DNA from: Atrichornis clamosus
Taxonomy: Eukaryota > Chordata > Aves > Passeriformes > Menuridae
Assembly: GCA_013400975.1 (NCBI GenBank)
Contig: WBMZ01011599.1
Location: 62,001 to 126,000 of the forward strand
DNA: 64,000 nucleotides
Reading direction: 5' to 3'
The notes beneath the pieces were generated by a model. It had not been told where the DNA came from, did no database searches, and was given only the letters and a program-made list of their open reading frames with translations. The stretch's first letter is position 1; the number at the start of each line of letters is the position of its first letter. The position numbers and the translations under genes were made by a program. Positions 50,424 through 63,500 of the stretch are shown here, in pieces.

Positions 50424-53400
50424 CTTCTGAAAGAAAGCACTTTGACAGGAAAGAAAGCAGATATGGAGAGACCACATCAGCTACACTCCGAGCGTAGTTT
50501 TGATCCAGGCTGCACCACGTGGGCAGCCCTCAAACACTGTTAGTCTGTGCACAGTGTTGTCACACCTCTGTAAGGGTGATTAACACTTTGGCTGTCCTGA
50601 TGGCCGCTTGCTGCTATTAGCACCAAAATTAAGCCTAAATTAGGTCTTTGATTCCCCTTAACTTATGAGCAGCCAAAGAGAAACATTTGTTAAAAAAAAA
50701 AAAAGTAACATTTTCTTTTGGAGCTGTTGCTAGATTTCTGTTTGTGCTGGTGGTAATTGATTGCTGTAATTTCTACTGATCATCTGAGGCAGTTACACTA
50801 GAAGACAGATACTTCTCTGGCCTTATAAATTCAAATAGCATTTTTTTCATCTCCCTAATACCTATCCTCCTGTCTAGTCCCATTGACTTATACACAGAAT
50901 CATCTTTTTGTGCCAGATTGTCTTTTAGAGGGTGACACTGGTAACTAAAATACAATTTAACATAACAATTTTGAAGAATCGATATTTCAATTAAATTAAA
51001 ACAGAAGCAGTTTATGACTTTTTCTGATGAAAAACGTGGGTAAAACTCAGCTGAAATGAATGTAGTGACATCGTTTACATTAGGAGAGATTTTGGCCTTG
51101 ATTTGCAATCCTGGAAAGAATTGTGGCATTATATTGTTCTTCCTCCTTGCAGTGACAGGAGCTTTCACAATAAAAATCTGTTTTAATTTATGACTTGCCA
51201 TATAAGACATTACATGACAGGGTTCTCTGGCACCACAGTCACTTGCCAGGGACAGAGCAACTATTCATTACGCCTTATACTGTGCAGTCACTTATCATGT
51301 TTCTTTCCGCACTGGTCTATCTCATTATTCTCCAGGAAAGACATTTTAGGAACTGCCAGCAACTTACTTAAATTATAAATGGGTTTATGCCACTTTTGGT
51401 TTCGAACAAGGAGACAGACTTTTGTGAATTAGGAACATGGGGTTGTGCTACTTGATAATGTGATGTGACATAGTGGCCCATCCCAACAATAAAATTTCCT
51501 TCTGTGTAAAAATTTGAAGTGGCATCTTTATATGTATTTGTTTCCTCAGATGAATTCATGCAGCCAGAAAGACATAACCAAATAATCTGGATCTATAAAG
51601 TGTCTCTTCGCATTTCATTTCATTTCTTTCCTTTTATCTTTTTTTCTTTTTCTCTTGGTAAATAACAGAAATGATCTTGTATCCATTGTGGAGAATTCAA
51701 GCTCAGAAAGTCCTATGGATTACAGTTTAGCACAGGATGAGAATGAGATGATATCATTCCACACCAAAAGGGAGCCAGAGTGATGCACTGGAGTGAGCAG
51801 CATTACTCTGAATTTAGCAGCATAACTCTGACATCTGGCCTTAAACCTGAGTGCTCCTGACCTGCCTTGGCGGCAGTACACAGAGGGGTGATAGAGCCCT
51901 GGCTGTCTGAAGAGAATCCAGAAATGATTTGACAAACTTGGACGGAGAAACTTGAGAAGGTAAAGCGTCAAATCTCTGTGTCCCGTGAAATCCAGGGCAG
52001 GGTGAGTTGGGTTTTCTGGAGTGCCACCGTAGTTGCAGTGGCATAGCAGGAAGTTGGGTTCGTGTTCTACATCTACTTATTATGGGTCTCTGGGCTTTGC
52101 TCTGACTCTGACTCATCACAGTTGGTTGAATACCTGGGTATTTTTTTGTGTGGTGTTTTGCAGAAACAATACTGCAGTTGTACAGCTCTCCCGGGCTTGT
52201 GAATAACTAAAACGGGCACTTAGGATAAGAATAAGGGATGTGCTCAACTCATTTACAGCTCTGGGAATATAAAATGATTTTTAGTCTGCTATTAATTTGA
52301 AAAATGTGGTTAAATACAGTTTGGAGGCTAAGAGAGTATTTAGTTTAGCACAAGGTGTGTTTATTATCTGGCGTCAGGAAAATCTGGTGTCTTGAAAGAT
52401 TTTAGAGCACGGTATAATCTCAAAAGAAAAAAAGAAAGTATCTTTTAAAATAAGCTTGAGTTATTTTGTTTATCAATCACAATAATTCAGTCAAGTTAAG
52501 ACATATTTATCAAAAGTTTGTCTTAAATCTGCATTTTCTGTTTTGGCAGAAAAATTGCCTCCTCACTTCCAAACTGAAAAAAATATCTGATTACAAACTT
52601 ATATATTTACCAATCTCTGTATTTTGCTTGTCAATTATGATAACTTTAGGACATCAAAATGCTGTTTAAATAATTGGGTGCCATCCTTTTAATCTAACAT
52701 CAGTTGTGTTAACGAATTGATTTAATATGTAACAGTGACATCAGAATAATAAATTTACTTTCACATCCTGCCTTATATTTATAGCATGTATTTTGGAAAA
52801 AATAAGATGCTAATAATATGTGCATATAAATATCTTAATATATACATATATATGATATAAAGATATATATTTGACCTCTCAAACAGCAAAAAGTTTTCTG
52901 TTCATTTGCAGTGATGTTCAAGCAAAAACATTTCTGTTGCCATATTTTTTTAGCTTGAACTGCTCAAGACTAATTTCATATTAATTTCTCCCCAATGAAA
53001 TAAAAAACAGTTACATCATTATTTTGGAAATCTCTTCTGATATCTATAGTGTTAGGAACCTCATTTCATTGTGACTCTCTGGTCCTGATTTCCTTGTTAG
53101 AAACTAGAATTCACTCCAACAACATGAGGTGAGTCTGTTCATACAGTCCAGTAAAAGCTGTGATCTGGATTTGGACTATGTCTGTCCTTGATCTCAGTGT
53201 AAGTCTGTTCCTCCTCAGACTCCCCCGCCACGGCAGGAGGGCAGCAATTCTGCTCCCCACAGGTGAGTTTAAATCTTCTCTGGAACTTCATATCCTGCAC
53301 AGGAAGGTGATAACTTCTTGCTGATATGCAGTGGTGACTGCAGGGTGCCTCTTCTTCCCTCAAGTGTCTCAGCAGCTGCCCCACAGCTCAGTGAATTTTT

Positions 53401-56400
53401 TTCTCCATGGAGAAAACCTGTCTCAGGGAGAGACTCGTTTACTTGTCTCTGCTGCAGCAGCTACCCTGGGATGTTTTGGCATGATGTCTTTCTCAGGGGG
53501 AAAAAACCCAAAGAGCAACGGAGTAAAGGAAGGCAAATTGCTTAGTGGTGCTCCGTTCCTCAGTAATCAGTATTTTCAAGCTGAAGAGGCTCTTATTGAA
53601 GTAGATGGAAAGTTCTAAGTATGGCTCAGCTGGACAAGGGGTGAAGTGTGCATTTTAACTGGGTTCTGCAGAGAGAAAGGCAAAATTGTCTTTTTCCATA
53701 CTATTTGCCCTGTTTAGAATGTTCTTGAAAGATCTGAACTGAAAATATTTTTTCATTCTTTCATTTCCTCTTTATGCGTGTCCAGGTTTGGTGATGTAAA
53801 AAAGCTTGGCTGATAGCTCTGACTGCACTATCTGTGGTTCTTCTGTTTATTGAAAAGAATTAACCTTAAATGCGAGTGCTATAACTATGTTAATTTCTCT
53901 GTGAAATTAACAGGGTTAATACATTTCAGAAAAGACAGGAATAATAATAGTTTGAACTTACTAACCTCCTTCCTCTGAAATTTAGAAACATTAACTAATT
54001 AAGTATCACAATTCCCCCATGAGTTAGAAACTTCACAGTAATCGCTATATTTACTTGACATCTCTACTGTTAGAGTTATTCACTGTGATTTTAAGACAAC
54101 TTCACAGCAACTAGTTAATAATGTGTGACATTACAAAGCAAATTGGACTAGATAATGAAGGATATTGAAATAGAGCTTATCCATGGGACTGAACCAAACA
54201 AACTTGAACTGAATGCACTCTAAAAGTCAATTAGTCAAACTTGACTAAACTCCTCTGTGGAAATTCTTATTCAAATGCAACATAGCAACAACTGGAGCAG
54301 GAGTGAATATGAGCATTGTGTAGAAAATTTCCACTGTAGCTGCTTCTGATTCACTTCCTGATTGATCATGCAGACAGTGTAGTGATGGAAATGACTAGAA
54401 AGTACAAAACATTTTAAGAAAAATGAAAATGTCTTGCATAGTTCAAAATGAGATGTGACAATTTTTAATATTTTTAAACAAAATTAATTTTACTTAAGAC
54501 GGGAAAACTTTTGTATGAAGCGAGAGAATATGACTTTGTTTCACTATTGCAGTGAAATTTCTTGAATATTCCAATGGCTTTTGAATTTTTTATTTAAAAA
54601 GGCAATATGCTCAAATACATACACGTCACTGAAATTTCCATTTTGGTGGAAAAAACATTTTCTACAAGTTTCATTTTGTGAAAAAGGATTCTGAGAAATT
54701 CCCAGTCAAGAGAGCCCACTGCATTTAGAGTCAGGAAATAAAGGTGGGAATGTCACCTACAAAATTATTCCTTTTTTCTGGATCTCACAACTGAATAGTC
54801 CTTGTCTTATACGGTACCAAGTCTGAAACACTGATCAATCACAATTTTTTTTTTCCTAAGCGTTAAGAAACCATTGGCAGAAAATTGTTGCAGAAAAAAA
54901 CCTGCCCATAGGAAACATCTATTTGCAACACTCTTTAATTAGATTTTGGCTTTTTCCCTAATGCTTGCTTGTTTCAAAACTGTTTAAGAACCTGCTATTA
55001 TAAATTGCATATACTATTTCTATTTATGCACAAAGCCGATAACTGAACTAGACATTTGTCCTCCGGAAAGAACGACCCAAAACATTTGGTAATTAGGTGC
55101 AATAATTAGTTTTATAATTGAAAAATCTTAGCCCATTGGTCTCATTGGCACCTTTGCTGCACTGTGCCCTATAGCCTGTCTCTGTCAAGAAACACTCTTT
55201 GGTCAGTTTGGTGAGCAAAGTTTTTTAGCCAAACCCAGGCAATGCAGAAAAGAAGATGGCTTTTAGAAGTCTTTAAAGGGTTTCCTCCAAGCAAGATTCA
55301 GCTCAAAGTTTGTGATTGGTTAACCTAAAAATATGTACAATGCAAGAAATGTTCATTTTTGCTGTATTTGCAAATGGGCCTTGTGTTTTAAGAAATGGGG
55401 CATTACACTGTTCTAAAATAGGTAAATAATTTTGCTACAGTCAGTAAAATAGCACAGCAGAAGAGAAATCCAGATAAAGGCATTCATTTTCCACTCCATA
55501 GGGAAATGATGGGGAAGCTAGCTGGCAAATTTTGCTTAAGATTTTCAAATACATCATTTTCATAATGAATTATTTCCTGTTACTGCTTTTGGGTGCTTTC
55601 TGCAGATTTTTTCTGCTAGATGTGGAAAGACAGGACCACCAAGAGAACTGCACAGATACAGTTTTACTTCCAAAGGAATGACTACAAGCCACAAGTAAAG
55701 GCCAGTTTCACTGCGATTTGAACAGAAGTGGTTGTGGTACAGAGAGAAGAAAGGCAAACTGGGTACAAAGACAAGTGTGATGTAACATCCTGAGGATATA
55801 AAATGAGCCTGCCATGGCAGCTCACGCTACATTTGGGCAGTGCTCCCACGCGATTGGGATCCCTCTGCTGCTGCCATCCCCTCCTGCTCATTTAAAAATA
55901 TCTACCCCAGTCCCTCCTTCCCCTCCCGGGATGGAGTGAGCAATGTGTTGGAGAAAATGATCGCTCAGAGCAGCATCAGGCAGCAGCGATAAGGACGGCA
56001 CAGTTTTGCTGTGAGACAGGCACTGACATTTGCAGACAGGCTGGACTGCAGACTAACATCGAAAAGAACATTTCAGAGAGCTGTGAAATGCTGTATCTGC
56101 CAGGGCTGGGGAGAGAGCAGGTTGCTCTTGTGCAAGAAAGACGTATTTTGTGCAGGGTTGTCAAGAGGTGCCCAGAACAAGCATCCTTCTGCTGGGAGTG
56201 TACATGGAACTCTCTGGAGAGAAGAGGTGGCACCATGTTCTGGAATGTACAGCAGGATCTTAATGCAGGATCTTTGATGTCTAACTGAGGAGATCTCAGA
56301 GTCTGACTGCAGCTTTCAAGATCTCAGCCTAGCAAAACATTTCAATATATTCTCTGTTTTTAGTACAAAACCCACAGCTCTTTGCCTTCCTCTTCCCTTA

Positions 56401-57999
56401 GCTATGCAGTGAGCAGCTGAGTTGCTCCCTGTGTGGTTCTTCCCCAAGCACCAGGAGGTCAGACTCACTGGGACACTCCAGTGGTACCCTGGTCCTGTAG
56501 CAACATGAGCACAGGAGAAGTTACTATTGTTCTGAATTTTCACAGGGAGACTGTTTGACTTCTCTCCTTGATGTTGTTTTCTCAGATAATCAAGCAAGCA
56601 AACTACATCCCCTTTGCTTTCCTTGCCTTTTGGCCTGGTGCTCTGATTCTGTTTTAAAGTCTCAGGACACCAAGGCTGTTTGCTGGTGAAATACAGATGG
56701 CTGGTCTAGGGAAAGAAACTCACAGTCAGCTCTCTGCAAGTCCCTTCCCATGTACCACAGGCTGCATTCTCTGCTCCACACCCTACCGAGGAAATCTGGG
56801 TGTAATCTGAGAAATTTCCCTCACCGGTTGCTTATAGTATATTCTGTTTTCTTCCAGTAGGTGTGAACAGTAGTCATGAAGCACTGCCTAGAGCTCAAAG
56901 GACAGTGCACCAGCTTGCTTTCCTTGAGATGTCCAATATAAAAAGCCCAGGCAGTCAACCTTCTAATTTCACAGGGATCTGAGTAGGCTGTTGAAAAAGG
57001 GAGCAGGTTTTTAGACGGTATCCTATAATCGATAACTACAGCATGCCTGATGGACTGTATTAGGAAAGTACTGCTGGTGGCTTTCTTTTTTCCTCCCTAG
57101 TTGTGTGATTTTGACTCCTGTTGGAGTCTGCTGGATCAGGAGATCCACTGGACTGTCCTCATACACCCATTTTTAGTGGTAGTGTCTGCACAAGCCCACC
57201 TTTGAAATCCATCAGCAAACTACACTACTAAACAGAGAAGCTGAAAATATTAATGGATATAAGAATAAGAGGCTGGTAGGTCCTCTTCTGTGTGTTTCCT
57301 TGAGTGCCTGTGATACCAGTGGCAGCTGGAAAACTGCCTGCCTGCAATGTCAAATATCCACATGATTGTAGAAGACACGTTTTGAGGCAAGAGCTTGGGT
57401 TCTGGCTCTGAAATCTTAGCATAACCTTCCTCTCTCCTCAGATTTATAGATTACAGCTCTGGTGAGGCGGTGTGGTTGCAATGCTAAAGACTCTCAAAAA
57501 GCTTTTAGCAGCTTGAATTCTACAGCCAATTTATTGCTGAGTTGAGCCCAGAGTTAGTAACAAGGAAAAAAAAAATTAATGGTTGATTGACTGAGCATAT
57601 TGGGCTGCACAAGTGACTTAATTTTCATCACACTTCACTAATGGCAAAATTACATGTTGGAGGTAGAAACAGCCTAGGGAAAAAGGACTGTCTTTTGCTA
57701 ATGTTGCTGTTAGAAAGTTATTCTGGGACTCTCCGCACATTGAAAACTGATTACATTTCAGCATGGTACCACAAGCTGTCCTGATTGCAAATTCATGCGT
57801 TTCCCATACCCAAAATAAATAAAGACTCCTACTTTCACAGTTGTTGAGAATCCAGGCATTTTGCCCACTACTGCACCACACTATGAAGTGAAATGCTTCA
57901 ACTCTTTCCGTAGTGAAAGATGCCAGGCCAATGTGTGTGTTTCAGTATTGTCCTTAACTATTTTTCCTCCCAAGGAAGATTTGTTATGAAATCATTGGA
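50424..57999. other. Non-coding DNA, no gene found
   Basis: Contains an A-run near 50693-50704, a pyrimidine-rich tract at 51601-51657 and an AT-rich alternating stretch at 52821-52871. There is a GC-richer segment at about 55800-56280, with a TATA-like atataaaatgag near 55797 but no identifiable transcript start or exon. Open frames of up to 145 codons (50773-51210, minus) have no recognisable domain. Confidence 0.5.
51797..51836 (+). repeat. Two-copy 20-bp tandem repeat
   Basis: Units at 51797-51816 and 51817-51836 share gcagcat and actctga, with a few substitutions. A small ancient tandem duplication with no evident role. Confidence 0.7.
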
Positions 58000-58090
58000 A
58001 CAGAGTCCAGGAGATGGGATTTGAAATTTTAGCTCTGTCACAGACTTGTCATGGAATTTTTACAGAAATTGTCATTTCTGTCTTCTATCT
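58000..58090 (+). mobile_element. Probable MIR-like SINE fragment
   Basis: The stretch reads gagtccaggaga, then gatttgaaattttagctctgtcacagacttg, which resembles the remembered MIR core-SINE segment (…cctgggttcgaatcccagctctgccactgacttg). It is strongly diverged, as expected for an element that old. The right part loses similarity. Chance similarity is possible. Confidence 0.5.
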
Positions 58091-60491
58091 CTTTGTTAGA
58101 GCTGCTGGAGACTTTGGGACAGATTTTATTTTAAAATGTTGTCTTATTAATATCAATTTTTTAATGACAGCTGTTAGTAGTTTTGACATGTTAACTAATT
58201 TTCTAGACTTTCAAAACGGAAAAGAATATGGGGTTTTTAATTCTGTGGGAAATTCTGACAGAGCTCATATTTGTAAATTCTAAAGGACCAGGGAATGTCC
58301 CTGATCACTGGAAATCTATTGATTGTTAGAATTTTACAGTGTGAGTTTGCCTGTGATTTTGCTTATGTTTTTGCAGTCTTAAGCAAGGCAGTGTTTGGTT
58401 GCTGGCACATGCCAGGGTTCATTAACAGCAGGCAGTTTTCTTGGGGTTACTCTGGTTTGGGAGGTTAAAAGTTCTTAAGAGCATGGATGGAGTGGCTGGC
58501 TTCAATGGCAAGGAATAACTCTAGGCACTTTTAATTTACTACTGAAAACGTAGTCCTGTTTTTTCTCCATTGAAATTTTTTTTTTTTTAATTCTTGATAT
58601 ATGATCAGAAAGAGCAGAATAGCAAAAATAATTTCAGCAAATTTGAATAAAGAGTTTCTACTGGTCCAAATGGCACTATTTTCAATTTTCTGCTCAGAAA
58701 ATTTGGAAGAATTTAAACTCTCAATTCCAAATTTTTCCCTTAAGCAGAAAAAAGTAATCAAAACCTCAGAAAAGTGTTGATGTGTTGAAGTGATGAAGTT
58801 TGGGTAATTTAAACTGACAACTGAAATAACTCTCCCTGTCCATACACAGTGTTTGTCCACAGTGCTAGAAAGGCTTCCATATCCTGCATTTCTTGTCTGA
58901 GCAATCATGTGAGTCAAACTGTATTTCCAATTTAAAAATAGTGAATGATTAAATTTATTTTAATTGGTGTCTTTTTCAAACTTCAAGTTCTCTGAGTCCT
59001 TGAGCTGAGTTTTCCTCCCAGTATTTTTTAATACTTCAGTGAAAACACTTCAGGATGCCCACACACAGTTTTTAAACAAGCTGAGGGCACCACTAAGAAC
59101 ATGAAAGAATATACATGAGAATATGAAAATATTCTGTTAATTTTTATAAAGAAAAAATCATTAAAACTTCTCAAGCATGAGCAATGGGACTGATAAATAG
59201 GCATTTGATTAATAAATTTAGATTGAATCTTAAAAATCTGCAGCAAATATTTGAAACGATATATCCTCTCAGTAAAAGGGAAATGTAATCACATAGTATG
59301 AAACGAAACAATATACTTAACAGAACATTAATTAATTAGAAAACGTATAAATTCTTCTAAACATATTCTTGTCACATAGTAACTTTTTTTTTTAATCAGC
59401 TGTATTTTAAGTAGCTCCTCTTCTCCACTGGTATTTGACTCCCAAGGCAAATGTAGGGAGACTCTCGATACATTCAATTTCTAAATAAACCGAGCTCTTT
59501 TCAGCTGAATACAGTCTCTTTTACTAGGCAGGCACAGCATTATATCGTATTTTAATTTCTGAATTTTTTACGGGCTAGATTTGGACCCACAGCTTCTGTT
59601 TTCCAGGTCATCGTTCTAGATCAGCATTTTTTTTAACAGTTTTCCATAGTTGTGCTCAGTCTCCCTGGAAGAGTTTCAGTAAGAAGCAGAAATACTACAG
59701 GGCAGGAGAAATCTCTTTCCTAGGCGGGTGTTTGGGGTGACAGTAGTAGAATGGCACCTTACAGAGTGTCTCACAACAGGAGCTTAATTTTAACTTTAAA
59801 GTGCTACTTTGAAGCAAAAACTTATATATAACGCATGAAGGTTGTAGTCCTTGAACCTTTAAGTAAGGGTTATGAAATTTCGCATTTGGGGAGTTGTCAC
59901 AGAGGCAAGTAATGAGCCCCTTATTTAACTGGAATGGCTGAGTGGTCGCTGCCCTTATTCTGCCTATTAGGCTCCAAGAAAAATATTTTTACTTTACTTC
60001 CTTTTCTGCTAAACTTCTCCAATTTGAAGGGTTTTGGTTGAACTGTAATCCTCTGAATGTCAAAATATATCAGGAATAAGAGGAAAAAGGAGACATAAAG
60101 TGATGAAATAATTTCACTTGAAATCAACGGACAGAAATATACAGTAAGTGTTTTAGCTACATTTCAGAAATTGCACAAAGTCACAAGGGGCATCAGGGTT
60201 TGATGAAAATGTATACAATTAAAGTAAAGAGCCTGAGGCAGTGGTTGCCTTAGTACCATGAGGCTGCACGTTGAGATAGTTCAGAGGTTTGGGGCAAGAT
60301 TTTCATCAGAAAATGTCAGTTCATTGGGGCTGAAACTTTTCATATAAATGTATTGGTCTTGACGAAATTTCCACTGGGAAAAGTATCTAATCTCAAACGT
60401 AGAGTTTTTGTAAAAAGGAGATTACATGAGCTACCTCAAACATTTGAATATTGGGGTAAGGTTGCACAGATTCCTATAATCCAAGTGTGAC
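58091..60491. other. Non-coding DNA, no gene found
   Basis: AT-rich sequence with T-tracts near 58578-58590 and 59386-59393. A 128-codon minus-strand frame at 58531-58917 has no recognisable domain and low-complexity lysine and asparagine content, so it is not called a gene. Confidence 0.55.
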
Positions 60492-60538
60492 TGTAAACAC
60501 TGTTTAGTGTTTACAATATAGCTCTATTAAATAGAGCT
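60492..60538. repeat. Two adjacent perfect palindromes with forkhead-type cores
   Basis: The first has arms tgtaaacact (60492-60501) and agtgtttaca (60506-60515) around gttt. The second has arms agctctatt (60520-60528) and aatagagct (60530-60538) around a single a. The first contains GTAAACA in both orientations (60493-60499 and 60508-60514), which is the forkhead (FOX) consensus, plus an inner TGTTTA. Binding is inferred from motif only. Confidence 0.85.
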
Positions 60539-63500
60539 TATTTGAAAAAATGCACGCTTATGTGTCTTGTTTTTATAATATTTTTCATTCTCTCAGTTCT
60601 TAATTTCTCTGACAAAAACTTCTGCTATTCCACTGTCAAATGTGAAATTTAGCAGGAAGATATGAAATGCTTTAAGCTTATGAATGTTATGTAACTCTGA
60701 AAACTGGCTGGGCTAGGAAAAAAAAAAGCCAACAGATTTGTAGAGTCAAGAACATCCCAAACCTGCTCTTTTCCTGCTCTACAGGAAAAAAAAGTGCCAA
60801 GGCATCTCAGGTAGACTGAAGGATTTTGTTCATAGAGGGTTTTGCCTGGTAGCTGAAAACAATGACTTGGAGGAGTGCAGGTAAAGAGAACTGAAAGCTG
60901 GGAGTGGGGAGCAACAGTTGGACTTCAACTGAAAGGAAACAGGAGTGGAATCGGGGTGGGGTCAAACCCTTCCCAACAACAGAAGTACCAAAGGTGAAAA
61001 TCACTGGAGGTTTGACAAAGGAACATTTTTGAGTGATCTCATTAGGGTTTCATTTTCATTTTAAGTGACTTTTCAAATGAATGAGAAACATGTAGAAAAA
61101 ATTCTTAAATGGTATATTATTTACAATAAGTATTTTTCTACGTATCTGTTAATGGAACTTTAATGAAGATAAGATAATGGTGCACTTTAATGAAGATAAG
61201 GCCCTCTATTTTGAGATTTTGTGTATAAGAATCAAGACATTTAGTGGAAAACATCTAATATACATGTGGAATGAAGTGACATTCAGACTTGCACAGGGAG
61301 TTCTTTTGTTGAGAAGAAAACCATCCTTCCACTTCAGCATCTCTTACTTTCAACGTTACAGTGTGTATCTGGAAGTGACCGAGACCCTCTGACTTTAATC
61401 TATGATTTCAAGTAAGATTGGGCATGTGGTACTGAAAATTAGATTTTTGCAGGTCACTTGATCCCCAGGGACTTACAACTTCTTTGTAGCATTTGTTATG
61501 ACATTTCTCTGTTCTTCCCACATGACTCAATGACCCATCACGACTCAGATTTAATGTATTTTGACAGACTATGTTTGTTGACAGTTGTTTGTTCTTATAC
61601 ATCATGTCTGTCTGACCCCTTGGGTCTCCCAGAAAGGAAGAGAAGTGTGTTGGAGCCCTGTGCTGCAGTGGCTCTGGAATCAAGTTGTACTTGGGGAAAC
61701 GTGCCACACAGACCATCCAAGCTGCCGTCCATCATGTCGAGATAATAGTCACCTGGGAGTAGACATTCTGTAGGGTTAATTAATACTAATTGTGTCCCTC
61801 CCAACCTCTTGTCAACTTCATCTCTTGATACATGTCAGTGGATGTTTATAGGTTAACAAATATCATCTATATAATGATCTATGTCAATAATGATAATGAA
61901 GAATCAAAGTTAATTAACTTGTAATAGTGACATTTACCTCTTTGTAACTGACTCACAGATTTTCAACTAAAACACCCACAGTTTATATATTTCTGTAAAT
62001 AAAAACAGCCCCTGCACTTATAGCATCCTCTTTGGAAATCTGACAACAGTTATCAGTCCTACCCCTCACCAGATTAACTTCAGTAGATTCATTCCTCTGT
62101 TGAGGAAACCAACCCATATCTTGAATTAAATGATGGAAAAATATCTTTATTAAACACTGATGGCAAGGCCAGAATTGACAGGTGGCAGAAAGAGCAAGAT
62201 GGGTATTACCAGTGATAGCTCGTACAAATGTAAAAGAAGTACTAACGACAATACAGAACTTTCATTAGTCTTCCACTTGTGTTACTGGCTGAAATTTTAA
62301 ACAGCACTTTTTAAACTTCTCTTAAAAATGCACAAGTATTTTTTTCTTGTTCATCCTCACATGTTGACATCCACTGTTGGGAAGCCTGTAGTGCACGTTT
62401 TACTTACACTGTATTTTTTACCTGGCTGGGCAGCAGCCCTTTGTTCTGTTGTGGGTAGTCTTTACTCAGAATTCCCAGATAATCAGCTCTCACTGCCTAG
62501 CTGATTGCATTGATCTTGCAATCAATCTTGTGGTTGTTCTGCTGTACAGCTGTAATAGGAGAGTGAAGCAGCTCTGGATTTTGGATATGTGTGGACCCTT
62601 GGACACATTTCCATGCACAGCTATCCTCTCCTCCATGCACCCACTCACACACGTGTGCACACGACCACAAGTATCTTTTATGTCTGATTAGATTAGGCAG
62701 AGAATTAAGACATTTTCTTGTAGTGTTCCCTATCTGTTAATTACCTGTGGATAAGGTGTGCTTCCTCCAAGTGTTTTTGTCAATAGTCCTGTGGAGCTCT
62801 AGACTTCAGGTTTGCTGCTCGTTAGCCTGCATCCAGAATGTTCTCCCTGGGCTCTGCATTGACAGGCAGTCTGCGTTCAGCTCTGAGCAAAGGGCAGCAT
62901 ATATTTGCTTTTCCCCAGAAGCAGAGCAGAGATCAAATTATAGCCACACTTCAGTTTACTTGGTTGTTCCCTAGGGAAACCCAGCTGAGCTCTTGATTCC
63001 ACACAAACTCTGCCTTCTCCCCGCCCTTCCAAATAGGAGGCAGAGGTTCAGATTCATTTGCCTCTCATGGAGATTTCTGCTCCTTTATTCCCTTATTAGC
63101 CACGCAGGTAGATTCACAACTGGCCCTCAGTGTTTCATACTCACTGTGGTAATTTTTAGATCTTAAAAATCCTGGGACAGAGGAGGAGTGGAGAGGCTGG
63201 TTTCAGGATCTGTGGGAGTCACTGCAATTCTGAAGTTCAGCCTCATCCAACATCTATGGAGCAAATTCATTGCCTGCCCTCAGGAGGTAAACCATTTCTG
63301 GCACCCAGACCTTGCAGTTCCCATGGGACACAGAGTTGGTACTGGGATGTGTTCTTTGAGAAGGACTTTTGCTTTAATGTCCGTTTAATGAGCAAACATC
63401 AAATTAAGTCTCTCTTTCAGTCTGCTGCTCACACTTAATTGTGGCTGGTCTCTTCCATTTGCTTAATTTGCTTTTAACTTGTTCAAACCTTTTGCAGTTT

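Noticed and set aside
55795..55806. TATA-like box before a GC-richer stretch
   Set aside because: No CpG enrichment, initiator or downstream exon was identifiable. TATA-like strings are common in AT-rich DNA.
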